Positions 36,845 to 49,616 of a DNA stretch of 64,000 nt are shown here, one piece after another. Under the pieces are notes generated by a model. It was given only the letters and a program-made list of their open reading frames with translations, did not search any database and was not told the origin of the DNA. The DNA comes from Populus alba (Eukaryota > Streptophyta > Magnoliopsida > Malpighiales > Salicaceae). The translations under genes and the position numbers were made by a program. Within the stretch, counting starts at the first letter, position 1; every line of letters begins with the position of its first letter. The DNA is taken from contig NC_133289.1 in NCBI RefSeq assembly GCF_005239225.2, positions 5,773,501-5,837,500 of the forward strand, in the 5' to 3' direction.

Positions 36845-37890
36845 AGGCTCCGTTTGTTTGTTGCAGGAAAGTGAATTTTTTTTGGAAAGTGAATTCCGGG
36901 GAAAGTGAATTCCGGGAAAGTATTTTCCGATGTTTGGTAGTGTTATGGAAAATGAACTGGAAAACACTTTCCCGTGTTTGGTTATGCCATGGAAAATGAG
37001 CTGGAAAATAACTTATTAATATTTTATTTTTTTCAAGTTTATTAAAATAATGAGGAACAAATCTTACAAATTAAAAAGTTGAATGATAATGAAATTGAAA
37101 AAAAATATATAATTTCATAAATTATCTCAAATAAAACAAATAATAATCAAAATAATAGGGATCAAATCTAAAATATTAAAAAAAATGAAAAATGAAGAAA
37201 TTAAAATAATAATAATCAACATTTCATAAAATTATTTTCAAATAAAATAAGTAACAATCAAAAGAATGAGGATCAAAATTTGATAAATAAAAAATTTCAA
37301 TAAAAAAATGATAAGAAAAAAGCAAATAGCAATTATAAAAATAAGGACCAAAGTTAATATAAAAATAAAATTTTAAGAGATGAAATTGAAAAATAAATAT
37401 TCAAAACAAAATATATATAGTAATCAAAAAGTTTGAGGATCAAAATTTGAATATAATCAGCAAAATAATGATATTTCTAAATTTTTCACAACTTCCGGAA
37501 AGTGTTTTCCCCTCAAATTTTTCAGGAAAACACTTTCCTGAAAACCAAGCCAAATTTTCCTTTTACTGGAAAGTGTTTTCCATTGACCAACTTTCCTACT
37601 GGCAAACAAACCCAAAAATTTTGGAAAGTGCTTTCCCGGAAACCACTTTCCGGAAAACAAACACAGCTAAAAGGAAAACACTTTCCTGAAAACCAAGTCA
37701 ATTTTTTTTTGACTAAAATTGACCGGAAAGTGTTTTCCGTTGACTAGAAAGTGTTTTCCGTTGACTAGAAAGTGTTTTCCGCTGACCGGAAATTGTTTTC
37801 CGTTGACCAACTTTCCTAATAACAAACAAATACAGGAAAGTTTGGAAAATGGTTTCCCGGAAACTACTTTCCGGGAAACAAACAAGGCCT
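36845..37890 (+). mobile_element. Non-autonomous TIR DNA transposon in copy A
   Basis: Ends are AGGCTCCGTTTGTTTG on the left and, reverse-complemented, AGGCCTTGTTTGTTTCCCGG on the right, a ~15-base imperfect terminal inverted repeat. Both flanks are filled with copies of the palindrome-like GGAAAGTG(T)TTTCC / GGAAAACACTTTCC; the centre is AT-rich and non-coding. Copies B and C lack it and read through with a few extra bases (ATACT) at the junction. No target duplication is evident, so superfamily is uncertain (hAT-like or Mutator-like). Confidence 0.75.
37721..37804 (+). repeat. Four 21-bp tandem repeats inside the TIR element
   Basis: GAC(C/T)(G/A)GAAAGTGTTTTCCG-type units start at 37721, 37742, 37763 and 37784 with exact 21-base spacing; the fourth has a small change in the core. 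They form the subterminal repeat of the element. Confidence 0.85.
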
Positions 37891-40124
37891 ATATTATATA
37901 TGATACTGTCAGGAGTCAACAATGGGTTTGGCAAAATAAATAAATAAAAAAAGAAGATGGCAAACGGTGGATAAGGATCCATAATTAATAACCAAAAAAC
38001 TGCAGACAGCTTTATTTGCTAAAATCACTTGCTGCATCCCAAATAAGTGAAATAACTGAAGTTGGATTTCATATATATATATATATATCACTCAAGGAAT
38101 GGAGAGTTTGGTGGAGATCATGGGTCCTTTCTTTTTCTTTTTTCTCGACATGCTTTCCACCGGAAAAGATTTGCGTTGGAGCATATAAGGAAGCATAACT
38201 TGGTGGCATTGCCATAATGCTGGTGCCCATTAACTTCAGAGTTCTTGACCCCAGAACTTGATTTCCGTAGGAGAAACGCAAGAAATCATCTACAAACACA
38301 GAGCACTTGTTTTGTGGGTCCAAGAAAATAACAAAGCAACCCAGAATTTCTGGCATGGATCTGGGATCTATATGGTTTATTCGCAACAAAACTTGAAGTA
38401 GGGTTTTTCTTTTTGGAAATAAGGTTTGGGCCTTGCTCATAAATGTTTTAGTTTATAGGCACCCCACCGTTGTAACAACGGTTTTTGAGTGTTCAAACAA
38501 GAGAATCCTCAAATCAAGTAATGATAAAGAAAACATTCCAAAAAGGGTGTAAATGTTGGACTTTAATCTTTGTAATTAATGTGATGGCCTGCAAGCGACA
38601 GTTTATTAATTATTTCATTTTTTGTTTAGGATGTTATTAAATACGATAATTCACAAATATCATAGTTTCTAAAAAATCCTCATAAATAGTAACTGTCATG
38701 TCTGGTTAGTAAGCATGTCAATTCCAGTTAGAATTACTCATATAACTAAAACCATTTAAAAAAATAAAATAAAATAAATTTATCTCATCCAAAATCTCGG
38801 GTCATTTAGGATTTCTCATGTTCAAATTTTAGTCGAGATGTCCTGGGTTTACTTTGTCCATTACATGCTAGACTATGATAAAGTGGCATTCTAATAGTAA
38901 TTTGAGGAAGTTTCAAAGTGATCAAAGAGCGTTTTTATTTCTCAGATTATATTAGACTAGATTTTATTTATTTATTTTTTATTTTTCAAAAAAATAATTG
39001 ATTGCTATCTATGTCATGTCATTTTCAAAGAATTATTTCAAGTTGTTTGTCTCAATTTATGCCTTTTAGATTGTAAAGCATGTAAAATAATACTTTAATT
39101 TTAACATAATTCTCAACCTAAAAAGCAAAAAAGAAAAAAGGAAAAACAATTTAGACAATCAAATTTTTAGCAGGAGAGAGTTTGAAAGTGTTTCTCGAGG
39201 ATGCTCATCAATTGAAAAGATTAATTCAAGTATTCCAAATATATTATATATAATATTTCTTTTTAAAAAATTAACATGGTAAGCTAAAAGTTTTTGCAGA
39301 TTTGATATCATGAATTATGTTTAATTTTGATTACATTTGCTTTTATATAAAATTTTGATAATTTTTATAATTTGAATGTGTTAATTATTTGTCAAGTTTG
39401 CATGAATTTAAATTATCATTCTAAAATGTTTGAGAACCAAGATTATCATTCCAATAAAAATATAGAACTTTAACCAAAATATATAATTAATAATTTTGCT
39501 GGTGAGTAGAACTTTAATAAAAATAATAGTATTTATAACTTAATTAATTTTTACTTAATCAAATAATCAATAAGGTTAAGATTGGAATTTGATAATCCTT
39601 TTCTCTCATCAAAATTTAAAATATTTTAAAAACTAAAATATGTCATTTCATATTGAAAAAAAATCTTGACACAAATTGATTACTCGATTGCAAAAATCAA
39701 TTATAATAATTTTAAAAGAGTCAGCTTAATTTGAACTCAAAATTTAAAAGATGATTTTCGTAAAAAAAACGTCAATTCAAATATATATAGAAAAACAAAG
39801 CTTAAATAGAAAAAGCTTACTTCAGGAACGTAAGAACTAACACTATAATACTCTCATCATTAAATTACAAAAAAAAGTAATTAATTATGATATTGTGAAA
39901 GCTTATAAAGAATATTACAAGGGAGAGGAGGCTTGATCCGACAAAAACACAAAACTAAATAAAATCTAACGCCACACACGTGTCACCTAAAATATTTAGG
40001 CTTGGGTGACAAATGCCTAACCTAGTCGACCCTAGCTCCAAATATTGGATCTGGGCGACCTACCCACGACAAAAAAACCAAGTGGGCCCAGATGACAAGA
40101 TACAAATCACGATGCTCCTTCAGT

Positions 40125-40228
40125 CACAAAACTCGTGGGAAAGGACCCACATAACGGCTTTGGTCACGTGTCACTCCCAGTATGTCACGTGTGCTGCTCA
40201 CGCTCCTTCTTCACCCACGAGTTTTGTG
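40125..40228. repeat. 15-bp perfect inverted repeat enclosing G-boxes (copy A)
   Basis: CACAAAACTCGTGGG at 40125-40139 is exactly complementary to CCCACGAGTTTTGTG at 40214-40228, with a 74-base loop that contains two CACGTG G-boxes. The same structure is at 46858-46961 (B) and 53606-53709 (C). Another CACGTG is about 150 bases upstream. It may be the end of an old element or a bidirectional regulatory module; no gene is adjacent. Confidence 0.7.
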
Positions 40229-42889
40229 CATCAAGTGATATATTTAATTGTTGTTTTGAGATGAGATAATGAACATAGTGAAAATGAATAAGATATATAT
40301 TTTTTTATTTTTTAAAATAATAAAAATTTGTTTACATGGTAAGCATATTTGCTCTTAGTTGTTTTTGAATTGGAAACTCGAACGAACGAAATTGTTTAAA
40401 AAAAAAAATAAAAAATTCTTAAGAGTATGCTAATTTGAAGTGAGAAATAATATTTACACTCTCTTGAATTATATAATGTCTTTAAAAATTTAAGTGGTAT
40501 ATGCAATTGAATAATAATATTATAATAATATCGAATGATATTATTATTGTTTCTGTTTAATATAGATGATTTATTTAATAATTAATTAAAAAATAATTTT
40601 AATTTTGATATAAAAAAATCAAATTGAGAAATAGAACTTACCATTTTTGTTATATTTTTCGATTTATTTTCTACCCAAAATCGTCAATTCAATATATAGA
40701 AAATATCCGGTGCTACCAATGGTTTTATCTTTCCATGCTTCAACTATTATAGTGGCCATTCAAAAAAACCTGAACTATTACAAAATAAAATCATGGAAAT
40801 AAGTTTTTGTGGTGGTATTACAAACTGCATGCATTATCATTTAATTAATGTATACAGTGATTCTTAAGCTTATATATATACACACTCGATTAAGAAAAAT
40901 ATTTTGAGAATACAGTTAAAAATATATGGAGAAACACTGTAGCAATTCACAATATTTTAAAGAAAAAAAACTACAAAGCTAAATTCCTAACCATCTTAAT
41001 ATTAAAAAAAATAAATTCAACAAAGATAATTTAAAAAAAAAAAAACATACAGAAAAACATTATAGCAAAATAAAAACCATGTGGATAAATACGATAATGT
41101 TTCAAAGAAAAAAACTATAAAGCTTAATTTTTAAACACTTCAATAATAAAAAAAATAAAATTAATAAAGATAATTTTAAAAAAAACAACACAAAAAACAA
41201 AAAAATTAAAAAAAGAGATAATGTTGGAAAAAAATTTAAAAAAAGGAAAAAACATGGGAAATGAAAAAAAAACAAAAAAAAAGAAAAAGCAAAAAAATAA
41301 ACATGTAAAAAAAAAAAACAAAACAAATACAAAAAAAAAATATATGTGAGAAAAGCTAAGTACTTTATCCTCACGTTTTAAAAATATTAATTAATAACAG
41401 GACATTGTAGCGGGTTTGGCAAGCTGGGAATAAGAGTGAGCATTTTTCGCTTTGATTTTAAACTAAAAAAATAACCAAACTAGATTTATTTGTTTTTTAA
41501 AAATTAAACCGAGACCACACCGAAATGATATGCTAAATGCACCGCTCTGATTTGGTGCGGCTCATTCCATTTTAACCTTTTGAAATTGAACCTGAGCCGA
41601 GCTGATTTTTTTGTTAAAAATTGTCTAGTCGATTTATCCCTTTTCTTTTTTTATGGTTTAGTTTTCTTAGTTTAATCAGTTTCTCTTCTTCTTTTTCCCT
41701 TGTACTAATAACAGCCACCATTGCAGTAATTTGCACATGGATACTCGAGCATATAATTGGAAATATTCACCGTTTTATAGATGATATACTCATATTAAAA
41801 CTATAAAAATATCCAAAGCACTGCACAGATAAACGCATTTTAAAAACTATGTGAATTACAATGTCAAATGATGCTTAAAAAATCTAGCAAGTTTATAACA
41901 CAAAAAAGATACGAGGAAAAGAAAGCTACTGCAATGATATAACTTAAACAATAAATACAAGAAATAAAAAAAAGAAGTAAAGAAGTTCTGTCCATGAGCA
42001 GGTCGTCAAGAAACAGCAGTTAGGACTTGGGATCGAAGTGGCCTTTAACTCTTGGTTGTAGGCTTGCCGTGAGTGGGCCGCAGGAGACCAGCAATGTCTA
42101 ACTAACCTACCTCGGGTGGCAGCATGGCACCGTGTCAATAGTTTTATCCAATTTTTATGGGCCAAAACCACGATGATTAAACTTGAATGACGGTAAATAG
42201 TAGCATCTTGGATTACAGAAAGATGTTCTCCTTTAGTTTAAGTTGAAAAGAAAAGCTGTCAAATCCTTTGTTTCTGCCCTAATTAAGTGGTGTGCAATGC
42301 TTGCTTGCAAATGATTGGCATGGTGTCTATAGAAAAAGTTCTTAAGAACGTAGTTATAAAACTCTACTCCAAGAATAATCCAGCAGTTCTTGACAAGAAG
42401 CCTTGCATTTTCTATATATATAAAGAATAATGCATTGGATGTTGCTGGTTTTTGGGTACGCTCCTGTCTGTTCTAACTTTTTAGTCATTGGGCTAAACCA
42501 GATTTCTGGGGAGGGCTTCGTTATAGATGTTCCTTCCGGTTGGGCTTCTGATGAAATTTGTTCTAACCTTCTGATCTTCAATAAACTATATGCTCCAGGA
42601 AAGCATATATTGGACCAATTTTTAGAACATCAAAAGAAGCCAACTAACAGAAATAATGCTCAAGAATATGATCAACATATTCCCAAGTCAGAAGACGTAA
42701 TTGGTCGGTGGAAAATCAATTTGCATGGGTTCGTGCTTTGATATACCAGCAACTGGGTGGAGGCCAAAACACCCTTTCGAGAAGAAATGCTCACTTCATT
42801 ACTTCTTTTTCGATGCTGTTCGAAATCATAAAACAAAGTAGTAATTTGCCCCCACAGCTTACCTCAGGTTCTACTTTGGTTACTTAAAC

Positions 42890-43200
42890 CATAGTTTTAA
42901 GACCCGGCCCGGTGGTCGGCCCGGTCCAAGGCTCGGGTTCCGGGTTTTGACCGGGTCGGCCGGGTCAAAATTTATTTTTTATTTTTTTAAAAAAAATCAA
43001 AACGACGTCGTTTTAGAAAAAAATAAAAAGTCAACGGGTTTGGGAGCGGGTGTTGACCAGGTCTTGCCGGGTCCCGGGTCGACTGGGTCTGGCCGGGCCA
43101 ATTCCCAAACGGGTTTTGGCCTCCACCCGGACCGGTCCCATGCCCGGGTCGGCCGGGTCCCGGGTTGACCCGCCGAGCCGGTCCGAGTTTTAAAACTATG
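42890..43200 (+). mobile_element. MITE with 8-bp target duplication, copy B
   Basis: Terminal inverted repeats CATAGTTTTAAGACCCGG (left) and, reverse-complemented, CATAGTTTTAAAACTCGG (right). Target duplication ACTTAAAC flanks both ends (42882-42889 and 43201-43208) and is single in copy A, which is the empty site. The interior is very GC-rich (GGGTC/GACCC repeats) apart from an AT stretch, and holds the 16-base palindrome AAAACGACGTCGTTTT at 42999-43014. An 8-bp duplication fits the hAT superfamily. No coding capacity. Confidence 0.9.
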
Positions 43201-43989
43201 ACTTAAACATCTAAATTTCTGTGAACTTTGTCCAAATATATTGTATAAACTCGTAAAACTTATATATGATTACAAAGTAAAACTGACTACATGGAAAGGA
43301 GACCTCCATTGTTTTGATCGAAGAGTAAACTCGGAGCAAGCGGAACATGAGTTTTTGAGTTGCAATAAGAAATAGAGGTCGAACCAATAAAGCCCTAGCT
43401 CCATTGCTAGCAAAACTCTCCATTTGAGGAGAGCATTATTTCCTTTAAAGGAGCTAGGGCTACCACCAAGAGTAAAAATTCTCTCTATTTTAAATTTATG
43501 GCGGGTACCTTTCGTTTCTTCCATGAGTGCTCTCGAGGACATGCTCAACCTTTAATTTTCCCTTTAGTTTTGAATATGGTGTTAGCATCATTTGCCATTT
43601 CCTTTTGTTTCCTTTTGTGTCCTCTATCTGGCCTACAGATGAGAGTATAAAATTATAAATAAATATATATATGTGCTCAAGAACATAACCTTTGATGGAA
43701 TAACTATTCATGGCCCATAAACTACTCTTAAAAAGTAAAAACCGCCTGGCAAACAATTATTTCTGCAAATGGGCCTTTCAGGAGGACGAGCTATCAGGAA
43801 AATGATTCCATACTATATTATATATGATACTGTCAGGAGTCAACAATGGGTTTGGCAAAATAAATAAATAAAAAAAGAAGATGGCAAACGGTGGATAAGG
43901 ATCCATAATTAATAACCAAAAAACTGCAGACAGCTTTATTTGCTAAAATCACTTGCTGCATCCCAAATAAGTGAAATAACTGAAGTTGG

Positions 43990-44031
<42 letters not shown>

Positions 44032-45239
44032 TCAAGGAATGGAGAGTTTGGTGGAGATCATGGGTCCTTTCTTTTTCTTTTTTCTCGACATGCTTTCCAC
44101 CGGAAAAGATTTGCGTTGGAGCATATAAGGAAGCATAACTTGGTGGCATTGCCATAATGCTGGTGCCCATTAACTTCAGAGTTCTTGACCCCAGAACTTG
44201 ATTTCCGTAGGAGAAACGCAAGAAATCATCTACAAACACAGAGCACTTGTTTTGTGGGTCCAAGAAAATAACAAAGCAACCAGAATTTCTGGCATGGATC
44301 TGGGATCTATATGGTTTATTCGCAACAAAACTTGAAGTAGGGTTTTTCTTTTTGGAAATAAGGTTGGGCCTTGCTCATAAATGTTTAGTTTATAGGCACC
44401 CACCGTTGTAACAACGGTTTTTGAGTGTTCAAACAAGAGAATCCTCAAATCAAGTAATGATAAAGAAAACATTCCAAAAAGGGTGTAAATGTTGGACTTT
44501 AATCTTTGTAATTAATGTGATGGCCTGCAAGCGACAGTTTATTAATTATTTCATTTTTTGTTAGGATGTTATTAAATACGATAATTCACAAATATCATAG
44601 TTTCTAAAAATCCTCATAAATAGTAACTGTCATGTCTGGTTAGTAAGCATGTCAATTCCAGTTAGAATTACTCATATAACTAAAACCATTTAAAAAAATA
44701 AAATAAAATAAATTTATCTCATCCAAAATCTCGGGTCATTTAGGATTTCTCATGTTCAAATTTTAGTCGATATGTCCTGGGTTTACTTTGTCCATTACAT
44801 GCTAGACAATGATGAAGTGGCATTCTAATAGTAATTTGAGGAAGTTTCAAAGTGATGAAAGAGCGTTTTTATTTCTCAGATTATATTAGACTAGATTTTA
44901 TTTATTTATGTTTATTTTTCAAAAAATAATTGATTGCTATCTATGTCATGTCATTTTCAAAGAAATTATTTCAAGTTGTTTGTCTCAATTTATGCCTTTT
45001 AGATTGTAAAGCATGTAAAAAAAATACTTTAATTTTAAAATAATTCTCAACCTAAAAAGCAAAAAAAAAAAAAAAACAATTTAGACAATCAGATTTTTAG
45101 TAGGAGAGAGTTTGAAGTGTTTCTCGAGGATGCTCATCAATTGAAAAGATTAATTCAAGCATTCCAATTATATTATATATATATATATATAATATTTCTT
45201 TTAAAAAAATTAATATGGTAAGTTAAAAGTTTTTGCAGA

Positions 45240-46037
45240 ATAACACCATTTAATTTTTTTTTTCATAATTTCATCTTATCACGCTTCTAAAATACGATTA
45301 CTTAACATGTTGAGCTTCTCAATTGCGATATTAATTAAAATAATAAGTGCCTCGCCATATTAAAGAACACATGTACACAACAACTCTTTTCTCTTCCCAA
45401 ACTAATGCCCTCAACCCTTATCGATCTAAAAACCCACTAAAAACTTATTTTTTGCCATTACAACACCGGAAAATCAAACCCATCTTAATCTTCAAGTATC
45501 CTTGAATGTTTTTGTGTTCAAAATCCACCGTCGCCTTTGCTGCCGCCATTTTCATCGTTGCCCCAACCCCTTTTCTAGTCCTACAGGTAAGATAAATTTA
45601 TTACATTGCTATAGATTTGTGTTTGGCTTAGTTGCAATAAAATAATTGTTTAGGATGAATTTATAGTTTAGGGTAAATTTAGGGTTTGTTGAATTAATAA
45701 TAAATTAGTTATGAATACCATCAATTATGGTTGATTTGATATAGTTGAACATGAAAATAAATTAAATTAATTATGCATTAATTATGTGTTGTATTTAATT
45801 TTGGATAAGTTGTCGATTTAAGAATTTTGTGTGAATTGTTGGAATTAACTAATAATATAATTATCCATGTTTGATGATTTCATGCAATAAAGCATGGATG
45901 TGATAAAATTATGGTGAATTACATGTCACATTGAATTTTTAATAAGTTGATGAGTTTGATATTTTTTTTGAATTATTTTAATTTACTATGAAATTTATGT
46001 TTGATTTAATGCAATTTAACATGGAATATCAATTAGA
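45240..46037 (+). other. ~0.8-kb block present in copies B and C, absent in A
   Basis: Flanked by a three-base identity (AGA) at both ends; in copy A the outer sequences are joined directly at 39300. It contains a CT/CA-rich stretch and a good splice-donor-like ACAG|GTAAGAT near 45585 but no readable protein. It may be an insertion in B/C or, given the AGA microhomology, a deletion in A. Confidence 0.7.
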
Positions 46038-49000
46038 TTTGATATCATGAATTATGTTTAATTTTGATCAAATTTGATTTTATATAAAATTTTGATAATT
46101 ATTGTAATTTGAATGTGTTAATTATTTGTCAAGTTTGCATAAATTTAAATTATCATTCCAAAATGTTCGAGAACCAAAATGATCGTTCCAACAAAAATAT
46201 ATAACGTTAACCAAAATAAAATTAATAATTTTGCTAGTGAGTAGAACTTTAATAAAAATAATAGTATTTATAACTTAATTAATTTTTACTTAATCAAATA
46301 ATCAATAAGGTTAAGATTGGAATTTGATAATCCTTTTCTCTCATCAAAATTTAAAATATTTTAAAAACTAAAATATGTCATTTCATATTGAAAAAAATCT
46401 TGACACAAATTGATTACTCGATTGCAAAAATCAATTATAATAATTTTAAAGAGTCAGCTTAATTTGAACTCAAAATTTAAAAAGATGATTTTCGTAAGAA
46501 AAAACGTCAATTCAAATATATATAGAAAAACAAAGCTTAAATAGAAAAAGCTTACTTCAGGAACGTAAGAACTAACACTATAATACTCTCATCATTAAAT
46601 TACAAAAAAAGTAATTAATTATGATATTGTGAAAGCTTATAAAGAATATTACAAGGGAGAGGAGGCTTGATCCGACAAAAACACAAAACTAAATAAAATC
46701 TAACGCCACACACGTGTCACCTAAATATTTAGGCTTGGGTGACAAATGCCTAACCTAGTCGACCCTAGCTCCAAATATTGGATCTGGGCGACCTACCAAC
46801 GACAAAAAAACCAAGTGGGCCCAGATGACAAGATACAAATCACGATGCTCCTTCAGTCACAAAACTCGTGGGAAAGGACCCACATAACGGCTTTGGTCAC
46901 GTGTCACTCCCAGTATGTCACGTGTGCTGCTCACGCTCCTTCTTCACCCACGAGTTTTGTGCATCAAGTGATATATTTAATTGTTGTTTTGAGATGAGAT
47001 AATGAACATAGTGAAAATGAATAAGATATATATTTTTTATTTTTTAAAATAATAAAAATTTGTTTACATGGTAAGCATATTTGCTCTTAGTTGTTTTGAA
47101 TTGGAAACTCGAACGAACGAAATTGTTAAAAAAAAAAAATAAAAAATTCTTAAGAGTATGCTAATTTGAAGTGAGAAATAATATTTACACTCTCTTGAAT
47201 TATAATAATGTCTTTAAAAATTTAAGTGGTATATGCAATTGAATAATAATATTATAATAATATCGAATGATATTATTATTGTTCTGTTTAATATAGATGA
47301 TTTATTTAATAATTAATTAAAAATAATTTTAATTTTGATATAAAAAAATCAAATTGAGAAATAGAACTTACCATTTTTGTTATATTTTTTCGATTTATTT
47401 CTACCCAAAATCGTCAATTCAATATATAGAAAATATCCGGTGCTACCAATGGTTTTATCTTTCCATGCTTCAACTATTATAGTGGCCATTCAAAAAAACC
47501 TGAACTATATTACAAAATAAAATCATGGAAATAAGTTTTTGTGGTGGTATTACAAACTGCATGCATTATCATTTAATTAATGTATACAGTGATTCTTAAG
47601 CTATATATATACACACTCGATTAAGAAAATATTTTGAGAATACAGTTAAAAAATATATGGAGAAACACTGTAGCAATTCACAATATTTTAAAGAAAAAAA
47701 CTACAAAGCTAAATTCCTAACCATCTTAATATTAAAAAAAATAAATTCAACAAAGATAATTTAAAAAAAAAAAAACATACAGAAAAACATTATAGCAAAA
47801 TAAAAAACCATGTGGATAAATACGATAATGTTTCAAAGAAAAAAACTATAAAGCTTAATTTTTAAACACTTCAATAATAAAAAAAATAAAAATTAATAAA
47901 GATAATTTTAAAAAAAACAACACAAAAACAAAAAAATTAAAAAAGAGATAATGTTGGAAAAAAATTTAAAAAAAGGAAAAAAAACATGGGAAATGAAAAA
48001 AAAAAAAAAAAAAAGAAAAAGCAAAAAAATAAACATGTAAAAAAAAAAACAAAACAAATACAAAAAAAAAATATATGTGAGAAAAGCTAAGTACTTATCC
48101 TCACGTTTTAAAATATTAATTAATAACAGGACATTGTAGCGGGTTTGGCAAGCTGGGAGATAAGAGTGAGCATTTTCGCTTTGATTTTAAACTAAAAAAA
48201 TAACCAAACTAGATTTATTTGTTTTTTAAAAATTAAACCGAGACCACACCGAAATGATATGCTAAATGCACCGCTCTGATTTGGTGCGGCTCATTCCATT
48301 TTAACCTTTTGAAATTGAACCTGAGCCGAGCTGATTTTTTGTTAAAAATTGTCTAGTCGATTTATCCCTTTCTTTTTTTATGGTTTAGTTTTCTTAGTTT
48401 AATCAGTTTCTCTTCTTCTTTTTCCCTTGTACTAATAACAGCCACCATTGCAGTAATTTGCACATGGATACTCGAGCATATAATTGGAAATATTCACCGT
48501 TTTATAGATGATATACTCATATTAAAACTATAAAAATATCCAAAGCACTGCACAGATAAACGCATTTTAAAAACTATGTGAATTACAATGTCAAATGATG
48601 CTTAAAAATCTAGCAAGTTATAACACAAAAAAGATACGAGGAAAAGAAAGCTACTGCAATGATATAACTTAAACAATAAATACAAGAAATAAAAAAAGAG
48701 AGTAAAGAAGTTCTGTCCATAGCAGGTCGTCAAGAAACAGCAGTTAGGACTTGGGATCGAAGTGGCCTTTAACTCTTGGTTGTAGGCTTGCCGTGAGTGG
48801 GCCGCAGGAGACCAGCAATGTCTAACTAACCTACCTCGGGTGGCAGCATGCACCGTGTCAATAGTTTTATCCAATTTTTATGGGCCAAAACCACGATGAT
48901 TAAACTTGAATGACGGTAAATAGTAGCATCTTGGATTACAGAAAGATGTTCTCCTTTAGTTTAAGTTGAAAAGAAAAGCTGTCAAATCCTTTGTTTCTGC

Positions 49001-49616
49001 CCTAATTAAGTGGTGTGCAATGCTTGCTTGCAAATGATTGGCATGGTGTCTATAGAAAAAGTTCTTAAGAACGTAGTTATAAAACTCTACTCCAAGAATA
49101 ATCCAGCAGTTCTTGACAAGAAGCCTTGCATTTTCTATATATATAAAGAATAATGCATTGGATGTTGCTGGTTTTTGGGTACGCTCCTGTCTGTTCTAAC
49201 TTTTTAGTCATTGGGCTAAACCAGATTTCTGGGGAGGGGCTTCGTTATAGATGTTCCTTCCGGTTGGGCTTCTGATGAAAATTTGTTCTAACCTTCTGAT
49301 CTTCAATAAACTATATGCTCCAGGAAAGCATATATTGGACCAATTTTTTAGAACATCAAAAAGAAGCCAACTAACAGAAATAATGCTCAAGAATATGATC
49401 AACATATTCCCAAGTCAGAAGACGTAATTGGTCGGTGGAAAATCAATTTGCATGGGTTCGTGCTTTGATATACCAGCAACTGGGTGGAGGCCAAAACACC
49501 CTTTCGAGAAGAAATGCTCACTTCATTACTTCTTTTTCGATGCTGTTCGAAATCATAAAACAAAGTAGTAATTTGCCCCCACAGCTTACCTCAGGTTCTA
49601 CTTTGGTTACTTAAAC

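Larger units (their letters stand above)
35567..42210 (+). repeat. Tandem ~6.7-kb unit, copy A
   Basis: GATTACAGAAAGATGTTCTC marks the start at 35567 and recurs at 42211 and 48934. Copy A lacks the 311-bp MITE found in B and C, carries a ~1.05-kb TIR element they lack, and lacks a ~0.8-kb block at 39300/39301. Otherwise it is nearly identical to B. It contains an (AT)n run near 38072, an inverted repeat with G-boxes (40125-40228), an internal imperfect tandem duplication of ~140 bases (about 40960-41190), and a repeat-like tail (41399-42180). The 103-codon open frame at 35786-36097 is identical in protein to that in copy B, but the whole unit is conserved, so this is not evidence of coding. 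I recognise no gene in it. Confidence 0.9.
42211..48933 (+). repeat. Tandem ~6.7-kb unit, copy B
   Basis: Near-identical to A over shared parts. It differs by having the 311-bp MITE at 42890, lacking the 1.05-kb TIR element, having the 798-bp block at 45240-46037 and a longer (AT)n run at about 43996-44029. B and C share all these states, so they are closest relatives. Confidence 0.9.

Noticed and set aside
38069..38440. Minus-strand 123-codon frame running into the AT microsatellite
   Set aside because: C-terminal part is translated AT repeat; different ends in B and C.
40013..40264. 83-codon frame present in all three tandem copies
   Set aside because: It covers the inverted repeat with G-boxes, has no domain, and conservation equals that of the surrounding DNA.
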